A stretch of DNA of 64,000 nucleotides from positions 3,526,001 to 3,590,000 of the forward strand of contig JAFBJZ010000660.1 of assembly GCA_016785225.1 (NCBI GenBank), in the 5' to 3' direction. Of this stretch, positions 48,569-60,157 are shown piece after piece (positions within the stretch are counted from its first letter, which is position 1; each line of letters starts with the position of its first letter). The notes below the pieces were generated by a model that saw only the letters and a list, made by a program, of their open reading frames with translations, was not told where the DNA came from and searched no databases. This DNA is from Psettodes erumei. Its lineage: Eukaryota; Chordata; Actinopteri; Pleuronectiformes; Psettodidae. The position numbers and the translations under genes are program-made.

Positions 48569-51479
48569 TCAGTCGGCGTCCGATGAACCGGGGACGAGGT
48601 GCTGCCGCGTGTATTCCCAGATGAGCAGGGCGGCGCTCACATGCACGTTGAGGGAGCGGATGACGCCTTGCTGAGGGATCTCCACACAAACATCCAACAT
48701 CTGGAGCAAGTTGGCGGGAATACCTTCCCGTTCATTGCTATGAGAAAAGAAAGAGCAGAACAAGTCATTATTATAACTTATTATACAGTGCATTAAAGTC
48801 TGGATTGTTTTTAATGTTTAGTGCCAGTACTTTTTATACTGCATCGTCTTACAAGATGTTTTTAATTTCAGCTTTTTACTTGTCCTGACGATTGAATCCA
48901 GATGATTTAATCGTCCTTTCCATGAGCGGTTAAGTTCGCCCTTGATATTCTCAAGTCTTTACGCTTAAGAGGAAGCAGCTTATTACACAGATGACTCATG
49001 AGTGCAAGTCCAAGTGCAGTTCAAACTGTAATCAACCCAGCGTACAGTCAGCTCCAGCAATATGGAGCCATGCAAAGCAAACATAAAGAGGTAATGAGTT
49101 TGGCGCTCAACGAGCCCGTAGAGGGGTGCCGCACAGCAAGAGAGCGTGATTTGATGAGCTACATTTATCTCTCGAGCGCAACTGGGTGAGACAATGGCCA
49201 CCCGATGGGGGATTAACGCCGGCGCCGTGCGCGCATGGGCCCAGCTGTGAGAGCCCTAAAGACTGGGCTCCCGCCCGGGGCGTTCGGGGCCGACAGCACC
49301 GCTCACGCCTTTGTGACCGTACGGGGTACAGCAAAAACAGCACACCTACGCCTGGCGCGATAAACATTCTCTGCCAGGCCGGCTGCAAAACTGCAGAACT
49401 CATTCAGCTCGTGCAGCTGCTTTCGCAAATCGCACGTAATTACAGCTACGCTCGTTTCTGAGTCGCTGCATACGGGTGCATAAAATGAATTTGCTGTGTC
49501 GCGCTGACCGCGGATGACAGCCGCGGGGCAGCATTATGAAATAAAGGCGAAGATAAGGGGTTTTTTTCTGCCTGTGTCACCACGCCGCTTGTATTGGTTT
49601 GTGCAATTTATTTCCTGTGCCTTTTTTCCTGGGGGAGAGCCAATTACGGCCCAGCATGCCCCGACAGGTACACGGCGGAGAGGGGAGGCGCGGGCCCCCG
49701 CAGGGAAAACATACTAAACCAGTGAGATAACATTTAATAGCCTCGTCAGCTCACACCTTTATCTATTTGAGAGTCACAAGGGCATGGGAACAGAGAGGCT
49801 TGCATGCATTTATGTGCTCCCGGTTGCGTGTTAGCGAAGTGCATTGGTGGAAAAACAGGACGTAAAGCCTCTTTACGGTGTTCACCGACGGTAAAACGGC
49901 GTCCCGCGCTCTCGTACCCCAGAAGTAACAGGCTCTTCTCGGGGAACCGATAGTCCTGGAGACTGTGACTGTTGGCCGTCTGCTCCACTCCAACAATACA
50001 GTACCCTTCACTCTTCTTTACCTGCAGGAAGTCGGCCAGCTCCATCGGCTTCACCTGATGGAGGAGATGATAGAAACGAACCTCTCACTCTCAAACAGTA
50101 ATTGAACCAGTAAAGCTGAGACAAAACAATCAGTATACATTTAAAAAGTGTGTGTGTGTGTGTGTGTTGGCTTAGCACAACATCAGGATACCAGACCTCT
50201 TATTGTGAAAAGCTACATCCATATAAATGTTTAAAATGAGAAAGACACACTTGACAGTAAGTGCATTTAGTTATTGAAACCACAACACCATGTGGAAAGA
50301 TTTTCTTGTAATTGCAAGAAAGAGTTTTATGCAGTTTTCTTGGTCACAGCAGAACAGAAAGCTTTTGGGAGAACTGCAGCTTAAATGCTGCATCGCTCGC
50401 ACTCGATCTTAACGGAGATCATTTTGACCCGGAGCTAACAAGGTCAAAGCCCACGTTTCTCAGGTCACTGGCCCGCTGGGGAAACGCGCCATGAAGACGG
50501 GGGGGAGACGTCGCGGTCACTGGGGTGAAATGTGACACCTTTTGGTGGAATTTACCTCCATCAGAGGAAGCCACAGCTCCGACGAGACGCTAAGGGACTG
50601 AAAGTGTTTGTCGCCCACGTGGCGGAGGCTGTCCAGAACCAGGGCGCTGGCACCAAATATCTCACATGTCCTGCACAGACCTACATCAGCAAAAAAAACA
50701 AAAAAAACCAAAACAGATGAGGAGAAAGCCTAAAAGCTCCATTTATGTGCTCCAGAGCAGGTATTATGGGTTCTCAGGGGTCAGGGTTATCTGTGCCATC
50801 AGTGACTCAGTACAATATGGCCACCAGTCCGTCTTCATGGGCACAGGCAGATAAAAAAAGCGGCAGCATTCATGAGCACTGAACGTGCAAAATTAAATGT
50901 TTACAGAAAGACTTAGCTAATACTCCTGCTTAAATCATCCCGGGTCAATATTGGTTTTGAAAATGGGGTCTTTTTTTTTTTTTTTCTACAAACACTCTCT
51001 GATTGATTCAGCCCCTTATCATCTGATGCAGCAGAGCTGGAGTGCACTTGCACAGAACATAAAATAGGAGTGTTTGTGATGAAAGCTGGACGTTGCCCGT
51101 CTGAGGCCTGATAAGAGGGCTCAGGCGATTGGGTTTTTCGTGGCAGCTGCGTTAGGCCTCTTCGCCCGCATTGTCATTGCGAAATCAAAACAAAAGAGCC
51201 CAAACTTTTAGCTTTTCGCGATATTACCCGACTCAAGGAGAAACTCCCCCGCGCTTTAGAAAGCGCGAAGCAACCTGTCGTGCCGCTGCTGACCTCCTAA
51301 ATTGGTGGGTTTGTCGATAAGCGAGGCAACCACCAGCAGGGCGCCGTGCAGCTTGCCCAGTCGGGCGGCCCTTTGCGGCGGGACCAGCTGCAGTTCAGGC
51401 TCCTGCTCCTGGATCCCCAGCCTCCAGGGAGTGATCTTCTTCTGCACCTCGGCCCAGCGCTCCTCCTTATCCTGCTCGC
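48569..51479 (-). other. tarbp1: SpoU/TrmH catalytic module of tarbp1 (last four exons)
   Basis: Domain annotation of tarbp1 residues about 1406-1610. Motif 1 is DKPTNLGGLCRTCEIFGA, spanning the junction of exons 51479-51294 and 50680-50556. Motif 2 is LLLLGNEREGIP (NEREG at 1556-1560), and motif 3 is EIPQQGVIRSLNVHVS (1574-1589). The SAM-binding and trefoil-knot residues expected of the family are present (N in motif 1, E1557 and G1560, S1583-L-N1585), so activity is likely retained. The C terminus after IWEYTRQ is short. Confidence 0.93.
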
Positions 51480-52673
51480 CTGGGGGACACCGCACCATGA
51501 GTGCTCGATCAATCGCCAGTCAGGTATCATTATTAGGACGTATGGAGTGCTTTTACAGCTTTTACTGTACCTTTGTCCTGCTGGATCCAGTCTCCAGGCT
51601 GAACCTGGCTCAGGTCAGGAGCAGGGTTTTTCAAAGGGAAAGACGGACTGTCAGAGAAACGCGACATTTTCTCAAACTTCCAGGGTGGAATCCACTCGTC
51701 ATCAGCCAACTCTGACAGACTGGGAAAGGTATAGAATATGGTCTAGAGGAAAGAAATAAACATAAGAAGAAAACAAGTACGTTACGGATGTACATGATGT
51801 TATCTTCCAAATGAGAAAATGTAATTTGTTCAGCTAAAATATACCAGCACACCTCAACACTGTATTCTCTGACAGGATGAAAGGCGCCAAAGAAGAAGTG
51901 CTCCTGAATCCTTATCCAGTTTTTGTTAGCATTTCTAGAGGGCGGGGCAGAAAAATAACTACATTAGCACACGACAACCGGCTTTTTCTTTTCCCAACTC
52001 CCAGATGTGCCGTGCGCTCACCCAGTGCTCTGCATGGCCTCAGCCTGGTTCAAACAGGCCTTGATCACAGCGGACAAGCCTCCGAAACGGTCGTCCCCTC
52101 CCTCCGCCTCGACCTCCGCCAAGCTCCACACCCTCTTCAGGGCCAGTAGGGCATACAGGCGCACGCTGAAGTTATGGTTAAAGCACCACTGCAGGATGAC
52201 GTCCAGCGCTTTACGCAACTGCGCTGCCTTGAACGCGCGGGGGAGAGAGATCTTGTCGATACCGAGAGGTGACGCGAGAAGAATGGCGTTTGAGAGGTTT
52301 AAGAAGAAAAAAACAACCGACACATCAAAAGCTTTACCTTGTCCTTGAGGTTGGGAATGATGACACTGAAATGTACCAGGACTGACAGGAAGGTGCAGAC
52401 GCTCGTCTTGGTCTTCTCGTGATCCTGTACGGAAAAAACACAGACGCGGTTCAAACAAATTCGCTCATAATACAGTATCTTATGGTAGATGGGTGCCCAG
52501 GGCGGGGAGCTCCACCATGCTGAAGCAGTCCCAAAAGCGGTCCATGTGTTGTGGATTGTGGATGAGGATCAGAATCATCATCCATTCGATCAGGTACTTG
52601 ACGGAGGCCTGGTTACTGCAGAATCCAGCTTCGAACACGCGCTTCAGCAAAGCGGCGACGAACTCCTGTGTGT

Positions 52674-52714
<41 letters not shown>

Positions 52715-55700
52715 GTTAGAGTCTGAGTGGTTACATTCTGAGCGTGATCCTTAGCGTGGGGTCACCGTCTTACCTCTCTGAGTTTGGGCAGCAGCAGCAG
52801 CAGTGTTTGCCACACTCTGTTTTTGACACGATGCTGCAGGGAGTTGCTATAGTAACGCACTTTTGATTTCGATATGTTGTTATCCTAGAGGGATGAAGCG
52901 GGGTTTGGAAAATGGTGTTAAGCTTTGTGAAATCGGCCACAACTGATGCTAACCTTTCTACGGCCTACCTTTTTCAACAAAGCCACAACTAGTTCCTCTA
53001 TCACTCTTTGATGCTCTACATTAGAGGAATCCAGGCGGCTGAGGAAAGCCAGAACACACGTGCGGGGCAACTGATCATCCCTGTTGTCGCTGGAAAATAA
53101 AAGCAGTCGTTCAAACTGTGAAATCATCTGCACGTCAACAGAGACCCCCGGTGGCGGTCTCCTAAATCACAGCCTTAAGGGAGCGGGACCCGCAGGGCCG
53201 AGGCTCACCTGGCAACAATGACATCACCGGCACCCCCTTCACCGAGCCGCTCCACGTACGTTTGGACATCCTGGACGAGGCTTCGGAAGAGCGAGAGTAG
53301 GACTGTTAAAGCGAGACGCAACAAATCTGAAGAGATCTCAAAAAATGCTGTCAAAAGTTACCGCTGGTCTCTTCTGAACACCGGTCCATAGACGCAAGCC
53401 TCAGCGAGCATGTCGATGTGGCTGAAAACGCTTGAAAAAGCGGCGGCGCCGCCAACTCGGCCCGGAGGCGACCACGTCTGACAGCAGTGTTGAAGCAGCA
53501 CCCCGAATACCCCGCTTTTGGACTGAGACAGCTCAAGCAGCTCGGCGGCAATCTGAATCAATCGGACCACATCGCATTTGTGCACGTTAACAGAAAATGA
53601 AGGTCGATGGGACCGAAGTCGCCACAGTCGACCGCCGCGATTTTAATCACCCGCTTCAAGGTGGCCGCGAGGGTCGGAGCCCGAGCGTGCGCCAGCTCGA
53701 GCAGCCGACGGTGGTAGGCCAAGGAGACGAGGCCTTTCAGGGCGGGCCAGAAGTCGTGGGCGTTGGTGCTCAGTCCCTGCACCAGCTCCCAGCTCAGAGT
53801 CACGGCCTCCACACAGAGCGCCTCCTCGTCGGGTAGCAACTGGGGTCCAAATATCACCAAAACAGCCACTTAGTCAGGAACACAGCTTTTCAGAGTTTAC
53901 CTTAGTTTTTGTAAGAACTTTAACTGCGAGAAAGTCCTTGGTTAAGCCTCGACACCTCATTTCATCTGCTTCAACTGACTGGACTCACTTGTGGCAGCGC
54001 TGACTCCATGAAGGTGAGCACAGGCAGCACCAGGTCGCTGGGGAGTAGCGCCAGGGCCTCCACACTGCAGCTCACAGCAGCCCTGAGAGCGTCTGCTGGC
54101 ATGTCAGCAATCCCAACAGCCTTGATCAGGACGCTCAGGCAAATCCACTGGTCACGCATGAAGCCGGCCGCGATGCGTCCCCAGTCCTGCGGGGCAGAAC
54201 CCTGCACTCCGAGATCACTGCAAAAGGAAGAAAAGCCCCAGTCTGACATTTACAGGCTGCATTTTCCAGCTTAAGGTCTCCGAAGTCAGCACCTCTGATC
54301 ATTTATCATTCTGTCATACTGTGATAAAGTTCCGCTTCCACTAACCTTGAGCAGTCTCCTGTCTGTGGTTTCAGCAGGCGTTTATTGAAGTTTCCCAGAG
54401 ATAAGTGACTTTGTGAGGACGACGGCAGCGAGATGTAGAAGTAGTCATTTAGTGCTTTCAGGACAGAAATGGTCTCCGATCGCGCGCCGATCGCTTCCCC
54501 GTCCACAAGGCCGCACACCGCGGCCAGGGATGCCATTGCGACCGCTCTCGCCACCTGGTTTGCCACAGAGGGGACCTGGCAACGGAAAAACAATCAGTGC
54601 GGAACAATCGCGCAACCAAACCGGTTCGTGGGATTCCTTCCCTGACGACTGGGGGTTTGACTCGTTCGCTCTGTACCTGCTGACTTGGCTGTCGCAGCAC
54701 CTCGAGGCTGTGCTTGATGAGCTTGGGGAAATCATTCTGCTGCACTTTATTGTGGTGCTGTGGCGTGGAGCCGCACATGACCAGCAGCTGCCTCAGGACG
54801 CTCAGGTACAGCTCTGCCCGCTCCACGTCAAATAGCTGGGGCGGGGGGCACATGTAGGTTCTGTTAGGGCTAGGTGCGACTATGCTAAATGGCGTGGTGG
54901 TGGCTTGGCCAACTTGGCGTTTACCTCCTGCAGCTCCCCGCACAGTCGCCTCAAGATAAACTCCTTGATTGGATCTTGGAGTTGAAAAATGAGCTTCTCC
55001 ATGGCAACCGTCACGCTATCACCTGCGAAAAGCAGAGTGACGGGATGAAAGACTTTTACCTAAATTCTGCAAATTACTGCTTGTGTTGTACCTAAATAAG
55101 AAAGGAGGAGAGATGTCACCACCCTGTTAGAAGGCATAACCACGAAATCAATCGCTGGACGAGGGAGGGCAATATTTACAAAGATAGTCTGATATTGTTT
55201 TCCAACAGCGCACAGAGAGAAAATGAGTCGGGTGGAGAGGCATATTGATTTGTTCACCGCGTGAATGAGCCTATCCATCTGGCGTCAAGGGCTGCCAGCT
55301 AAAACACTGACTCGGTGTTATCATCACAAACCTCGCTCCGCGCTGACGCTCTGAAAACTCGCTGTCCTTCCGAGCTGGAAAAGGCGGAGCACAAGCTGCA
55401 GGCTCTTGTCACTCTTGCGCAGAGGCAGGTAGATATTGGTGCTGACTCGGCTGAGGGTGTCCAGCAGGGGAGCCAGTAACGACTCCAGAGTGTTTCCAAT
55501 CTCCGCGCCAGGTTGACTCCCCTCCATGTCCGCACACAGCAGAATAGCCCTGGCCAGCTTATCGGCCTCTTTAGGGTCAGGTAACTTCTCAGTGTGGCCT
55601 GGGGAGAAAGAAAACTGACTGTAAAGAATATTCATGTCTGCAGATAGAATTATTGGCTCTGTGCATGACCGCCTCACTTCAGACTTACCTGTGCTGGCTG

Positions 55701-58700
55701 GAACTTGGAGATAGGCGTGCATCTCCTCTTGAACGTAGCCTCTCACGGTTTCTTTCTTTGTGGCAGCACCAGCAGAATCGCCGTCCGTCACCCTGGGCTT
55801 GAAACGGCCCTCACTGTCTGACAGCCAGGCGCACAACTGCAGCGGTGTCACAGACATGTAGGGCAGCGGTGAGTAACTGCGCTGCTGTTGCACGTTAACG
55901 CGTCCGGGGGTCGAGCGTTCGTTCGCGTGTGTCTGAAGACGTGCACCTGATTCCAGATCCGCGTCCCTCTGCACAGCGACTCCTCTGCACGGAAATGCGT
56001 CAGGAAGCCAAAGACATCATCGAGGGTCACCGCGCTCTGAGGAAAAGACAAGTCACCATTACAGCCCCCTACCCTCAGAGCTGCGTATGAAAGTGCAGGG
56101 GTCGGACGAAATAACAGAAACACGTTACGGGGCAATACGACAGCTGTGTCAGCGTAGATTTATGATTCCACGGTATCTACGTTTGATGTGGTAGTTTGCG
56201 AAGTCATTGAGTCAATACGCCGCTGACATTCTTCCATTTGTGGTGACGGTTAATGTGTAAGCACTGATCCTTTCTGCCAAGGTGCTTTTCATTTGCTTGG
56301 CATTGATTTTTCTTATTTTGCCGATGTGTCCTCTGCATTTGCACTAGGGCTGCAACGAGCGATAATTTTCATCCCTGTTTATTCTCCCGTTTGCATTTTT
56401 CCAACCCAGATGAATAAAACTTGAAACAAAAAAATATATATAAGCAGCAAACACTCCATATGTGATAAGATGAAAACAGCACTATTGAGCTTTGATCAAA
56501 ATGCTGTTTAAAATACAGCTGTGATATTGCGGTTATTTTCACGTGATTCGTGTCTCACCACATCTGTCAGACAGAGGGCGCTATTCAGCAGGAAGCACTG
56601 GGCAGCTCCCCGTAACAAAACTTGGTGCGTGATCATGGTGCTGCGCAGGACCTCCCTGCAACACACCGCAGACAAAATGAGCAGGAATGAAGCATGAACG
56701 GCTGCGGCGCGGTCTGTCTGACTGTAAACCCGATGAGGCACCTTAGAGCGGCGAGCCCGTCCACCCCCAGCACCGGACGTGGGGGGAGTTCGGACAGGGC
56801 CTGGGAGAGGAAGAGGAGGGGTACTGCGCACCAGTGCTTGGAGCCCAGCCGCTGAATCAGCTGCAGCAACACGCAACCTACAAAGCAAACGCAACAGACA
56901 AAGCCCAACAGGCTTTAAAGCCATGAGGAGAGGGTAAGAGCTTTGTTAACGTGTCCTCTGCGGCTTCTGTTGTCATCTACCTCTGTGCTCTGATGGCAGG
57001 CTGCTGAAGAAGGTGGACATGAAGACTTGGAGCTTAGCCCCCAGCTCGGGACAGTCTCCTAACCTCTGCCCAACCGACCTGCATGTGGGCAGAAGTTGGG
57101 TGAACGAGGACTGGCGCAAAAATCACTTAACGCTCCCACCGGTATTTTATATTTCGAAGCCTCACCTGTGGAAGAGTGAAGTTTCAGACAGAACGTCCAT
57201 AAAAGGACCAACGATAAACTGAGGGGCAAAGCAAAAGAACATAAACAAACTTGAATGGGCAAACTTTAACTGTGTATGGTTTCAGTGAAACTGAATGGAG
57301 AGGTCCAAATCACACTGGATAATTCGTGCTTGTGCCTGTACCTGGGAAAAGGCCAAAGCGAAGGCCGGCTGCCGGAGCACCTGCAGCTCGAGCAGATGAC
57401 ACACTCCCTCTCTCATTAGGGATTTGTTCTCGCTGTGGAACATCCGCTGGTACACGCACAGCAGCCAGGAGGGGTGGAAGAGGCCTCGACCCGAAGCTAA
57501 GACGCCGAAAGAGAAAAGTGACAAAGAGAACGGGCACACACCCGGCCTACACCGAAACAGAGCCGGGAAAGTCTGAAATGAAAAGCGGACTTTCTCTAGA
57601 CAGACAGATGGAACGCTACCTTGACTATCATTCACCGTCGTTTGGATCAGAGTGTCTATTCGGTTCAGAACTGGCCGGACCACGTGAATCTGCAGCAGGA
57701 GAAGAGAGGAAGTCACATTACGGAACATTGATGCCCTTTGCTGAACGGGTTGCGGCGATCCAACCGATCTTCCACCTGGTTTTCCTCCAGGGTTTCCATC
57801 ACCAGCGCGTAATCCTCCCAGAACTCTCTGAGCAGCTTGCTTCTGCTGGGGGCCCATTTGAACAAGATCTCGTCTGCAACAGTTTACATGAAGAGTAAGG
57901 AAAAGAAACCATGCATCATCACAATGAAATTAAAGCCGGTAAGGTGTCTGTTTGTTTGTTTTTTTACCTTCCCCTGATGGAGAGAGAGGACAGTCCACTT
58001 GCTCCTCCTCTGACAGGGCCACGCACCTTTTCAGCAGGTACAACGCCCTCTTACGTGACACGCTGTCTCGGTGCGTCAGTCCGTCCTGAATCATCCTCCA
58101 GAACTGGGGGGACAGACGAGGGTCGGGCTCACGGGAGGAGGGAGGGAGGCCGCCAGGTCTCAGCAGGTGGTCTGAAACGGCCGTCAGACACAGCAGTGAC
58201 CGCTCCGTGGCCGCAGGCGTGCGTTCGGCGCGGTGCCAGCCGCACAGGTCGTCCAGGACCAGCCGGAGGACGCTTTTTAACCTCGCGCCGCTGCAGCAGT
58301 TCAAGAGGGTCAAGATAAGCCTGGCTGTGACTTTGGAGACCAGCGCATCGGGGAGTGTTTTGACGCGAGACAAGGCGGAGGTCAGGGTGGTGAGCGCGAG
58401 CCGTTCATCCGCTGACAGAGACGGCATGAGAGCGGCCATGACCTCGCTTGCAACCTCCACGCTGAGTCGTCCCGGAGCGGGTGGCTCCTCCTCTGACGCC
58501 TGGAGCGACGGCAGGACGGACAGAGCCACCCGCCCCGGCACAGCGCCGTCGCACAGCGGGACACAGACGCTCACGAGTCGGCAGGCAGCGGCCGTGCTCT
58601 CCCTGCATCGCACGCCTTCCCCGGCTTCTGCGGATATGCTGGAGAAGAGGGGCAGACACTGCGTCCAAACAAGCGACTCGATTTTGTCCCGCATACGTCG

Positions 58701-58889
58701 TCGCTGCGCGGCCGCGAACGGAGACGCGTCCGAGTCCGCGAGAAGTGGTCCGAGCCCCTCAATGAACGCCGTCAGCGCTTCCACCCGCTCCGTGCCGGGC
58801 CACGACTCGCCCGGCCAGGACAGAGACTCAAACAAACGGTCATAGTCTGGGGAGCTGGACAGGACCGCGTTTATTAACACGGAATTCAT
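48569..58889 (-). CDS. tarbp1: TARBP1, SpoU/TrmH-family tRNA 2'-O-ribose methyltransferase, 29 exons
   Basis: Orthologue of human TARBP1 (yeast Trm3 family), which 2'-O-methylates G18 of certain tRNAs. Exons (5' to 3'): 58889-57968, 57873-57776, 57689-57620, 57496-57342, 57218-57166, 57063-56981, 56877-56742, 56655-56559, 56036-55947, 55836-55689, 55598-55332, 55022-54925, 54835-54677, 54575-54346, 54217-53989, 53839-53651, 53552-53362, 53280-53209, 53089-52969, 52884-52774, 52665-52516, 52424-52338, 52227-52022, 51934-51853, 51742-51571, 51479-51294, 50680-50556, 50054-49918, 48737-48569. They sum to 4833 nt, so 1610 residues against about 1621 in human. All join in frame with GT/AG. The first ~1400 residues are helical-repeat scaffold; conserved blocks include RRDQRLVQDVQT and QWCFNHNFSVRLYAL. 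The catalytic knot is C-terminal. The start is the first ATG (MNSVLINAVL). Confidence 0.96.
52666..52708 (-). repeat. tarbp1: TG microsatellite forming the 3' splice-site region of tarbp1 exon 21
   Basis: On the - strand the 108-bp intron ends in a TG run followed by tgtgcgcacacacag/GAG. Dinucleotide repeats take the place of a normal pyrimidine tract. The exon starting at 52665 encodes EFVAALLKRVFEAGF. Confidence 0.85.
56343..56510. mobile_element. Truncated MITE-like repeat with TGCAAC/GATAATTTTCAT end, copy 3
   Basis: Starts agggctgcaacgagcgataa, then ttttcatcc, the terminus of the same teleost family as the copies at 12.5 and 45 kb. It lies in the tarbp1 intron between exons 8 and 9 (56037-56558). 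The right end is degraded. Confidence 0.6.
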
Positions 58890-59104
58890 TTTCGAGAGCT
58901 GCTACGCGGCCAGGACCGAGCAAGCTTGAGATGTCCCGCAGCCGGCTTCTCTCACCGCTGCACTGGGCGAGCACGTTTCCCCAAGCAGGAACGTAAACTT
59001 CCGCAAACGTAACCCCAAAACTCTCGCGAGAGTTGGGTAAAGGACTATACTTCTATACCCAGTTGGTATTGAATTTAAAAGCACTTAAAATGAACAAACA
59101 AATG
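58890..59104. promoter_or_regulatory. tarbp1: tarbp1 promoter region between tarbp1 start and FERM-gene 3' end
   Basis: About 200 bp between the tarbp1 ATG and the predicted end of the upstream gene. It is CpG-containing, lacks an evident TATA box, and carries the TCTCGCGAGA palindrome. Both genes are transcribed leftwards, so transcription of the FERM gene terminates just before the tarbp1 promoter. Confidence 0.6.
59019..59034. promoter_or_regulatory. tarbp1: Palindromic TCTCGCGAGA promoter element of tarbp1
   Basis: AACTCTCGCGAGAGTT is a perfect 16-bp palindrome containing TCTCGCGAGA (59022-59031), 133 bp upstream of the tarbp1 ATG. In vertebrates this decamer is a known CpG-island promoter motif bound by BANP and also linked to ZBTB33. 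It probably marks the tarbp1 core promoter. Confidence 0.75.
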
Positions 59105-60157
59105 GGTTTCTTATTAAGAATTTATTTTCACTATGATAAAAAAACAGTGCTTTATATAAAAAACCCCAAATTGTTTAGTATTGTTCTTTAACACAGTAGT
59201 TATTCATACATTATTGGCATTAAGTAAAAGTTTCACTGTATTTAAGGACTGGCTAAAGACGTCAGTTCTTTTGCATACCAATAATCATTTACAAAACAGT
59301 GAAAATAATGTCTGACAAAACTGAGAGAAAGAGTCTTTGTTTGGGAGTTACATAACACAAAAATACTGTAGATTCATTACACACTCACTGGTTACAGAAA
59401 TAGTGCTTTACAAATAATACTTTTCTGTTGCAATTACAAAAGCAGGAGGAGAGTATGGAATGGACAAGCTTTGGATTTTCATTGTCGGCTGTAAAGTGGT
59501 TCAATTTTCCACATCGGCAGCCACACCACTGCAGCAGACTAATGGGAAATGCATGAGAAAATACACTGTACAAAAATAGAGTACGTCATAAAATATGATT
59601 TTAAAAAAAATAGAGGACAAAGGAATACATGAGCACAAACATTAGCACCATAGCTTCTGGAGATAAAACAAGGAAAGTTAAGCATTTTGTGCTAAAAAAA
59701 AAAAAGATAGACTAATGACAAGGAGAAGTACGTCTCATCTTATGAATGTCAATGCAGCACATGACTGCACAGACACTGCATTAAAAATTTAAAACATCTG
59801 TTACTGTCACATTTTAGTTTTTAACAGCGTAAACTTTACAAAAGAAATTATTTTGCGCAAAGAAGGTGAAATGTAATAAAATAGTGCAAGAAGTGTGTAG
59901 ACAATATACAAAATTAATAAATATGCCGTGTACTGTTGCTGAATTAGATCTGTTATCTAATTCACAGCTTTTCCAAGAGGCATGAAGGGTCATGTCATTG
60001 TCAGTGATGTCTCTGCAATTTGAAGCGCACGCATCTCTCGCCGCCATCACCGCATAGAAAACAAAGACATTCCTGTGCTGGCAACCTATGAATTAAGTTG
60101 CGCCGTAAAATGAAAGAAGAGAGCGGTTGTATTTGTGGACGTCAGCACTAGCTGTAT
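59105..60157 (-). other. 3' UTR of the FERM-domain gene
   Basis: Follows the stop at 60158-60160 on the - strand. AATAAA (TTTATT on +) at 59121-59126 is the best poly(A) signal, about 1.04 kb after the stop. It is AT-rich with no coding features. The end point is inferred. Confidence 0.55.

Noticed and set aside
57282..57857. 191-residue frame on the - strand starting MGPQQKQAAQ
   Set aside because: A different frame over tarbp1 exons 2-4 and introns; the real frame reads DEILFKWAPSRSKLL with proper splice sites.
58207..58845. 212-residue open frame on the + strand
   Set aside because: Antisense shadow of the large GC-rich first exon of tarbp1.
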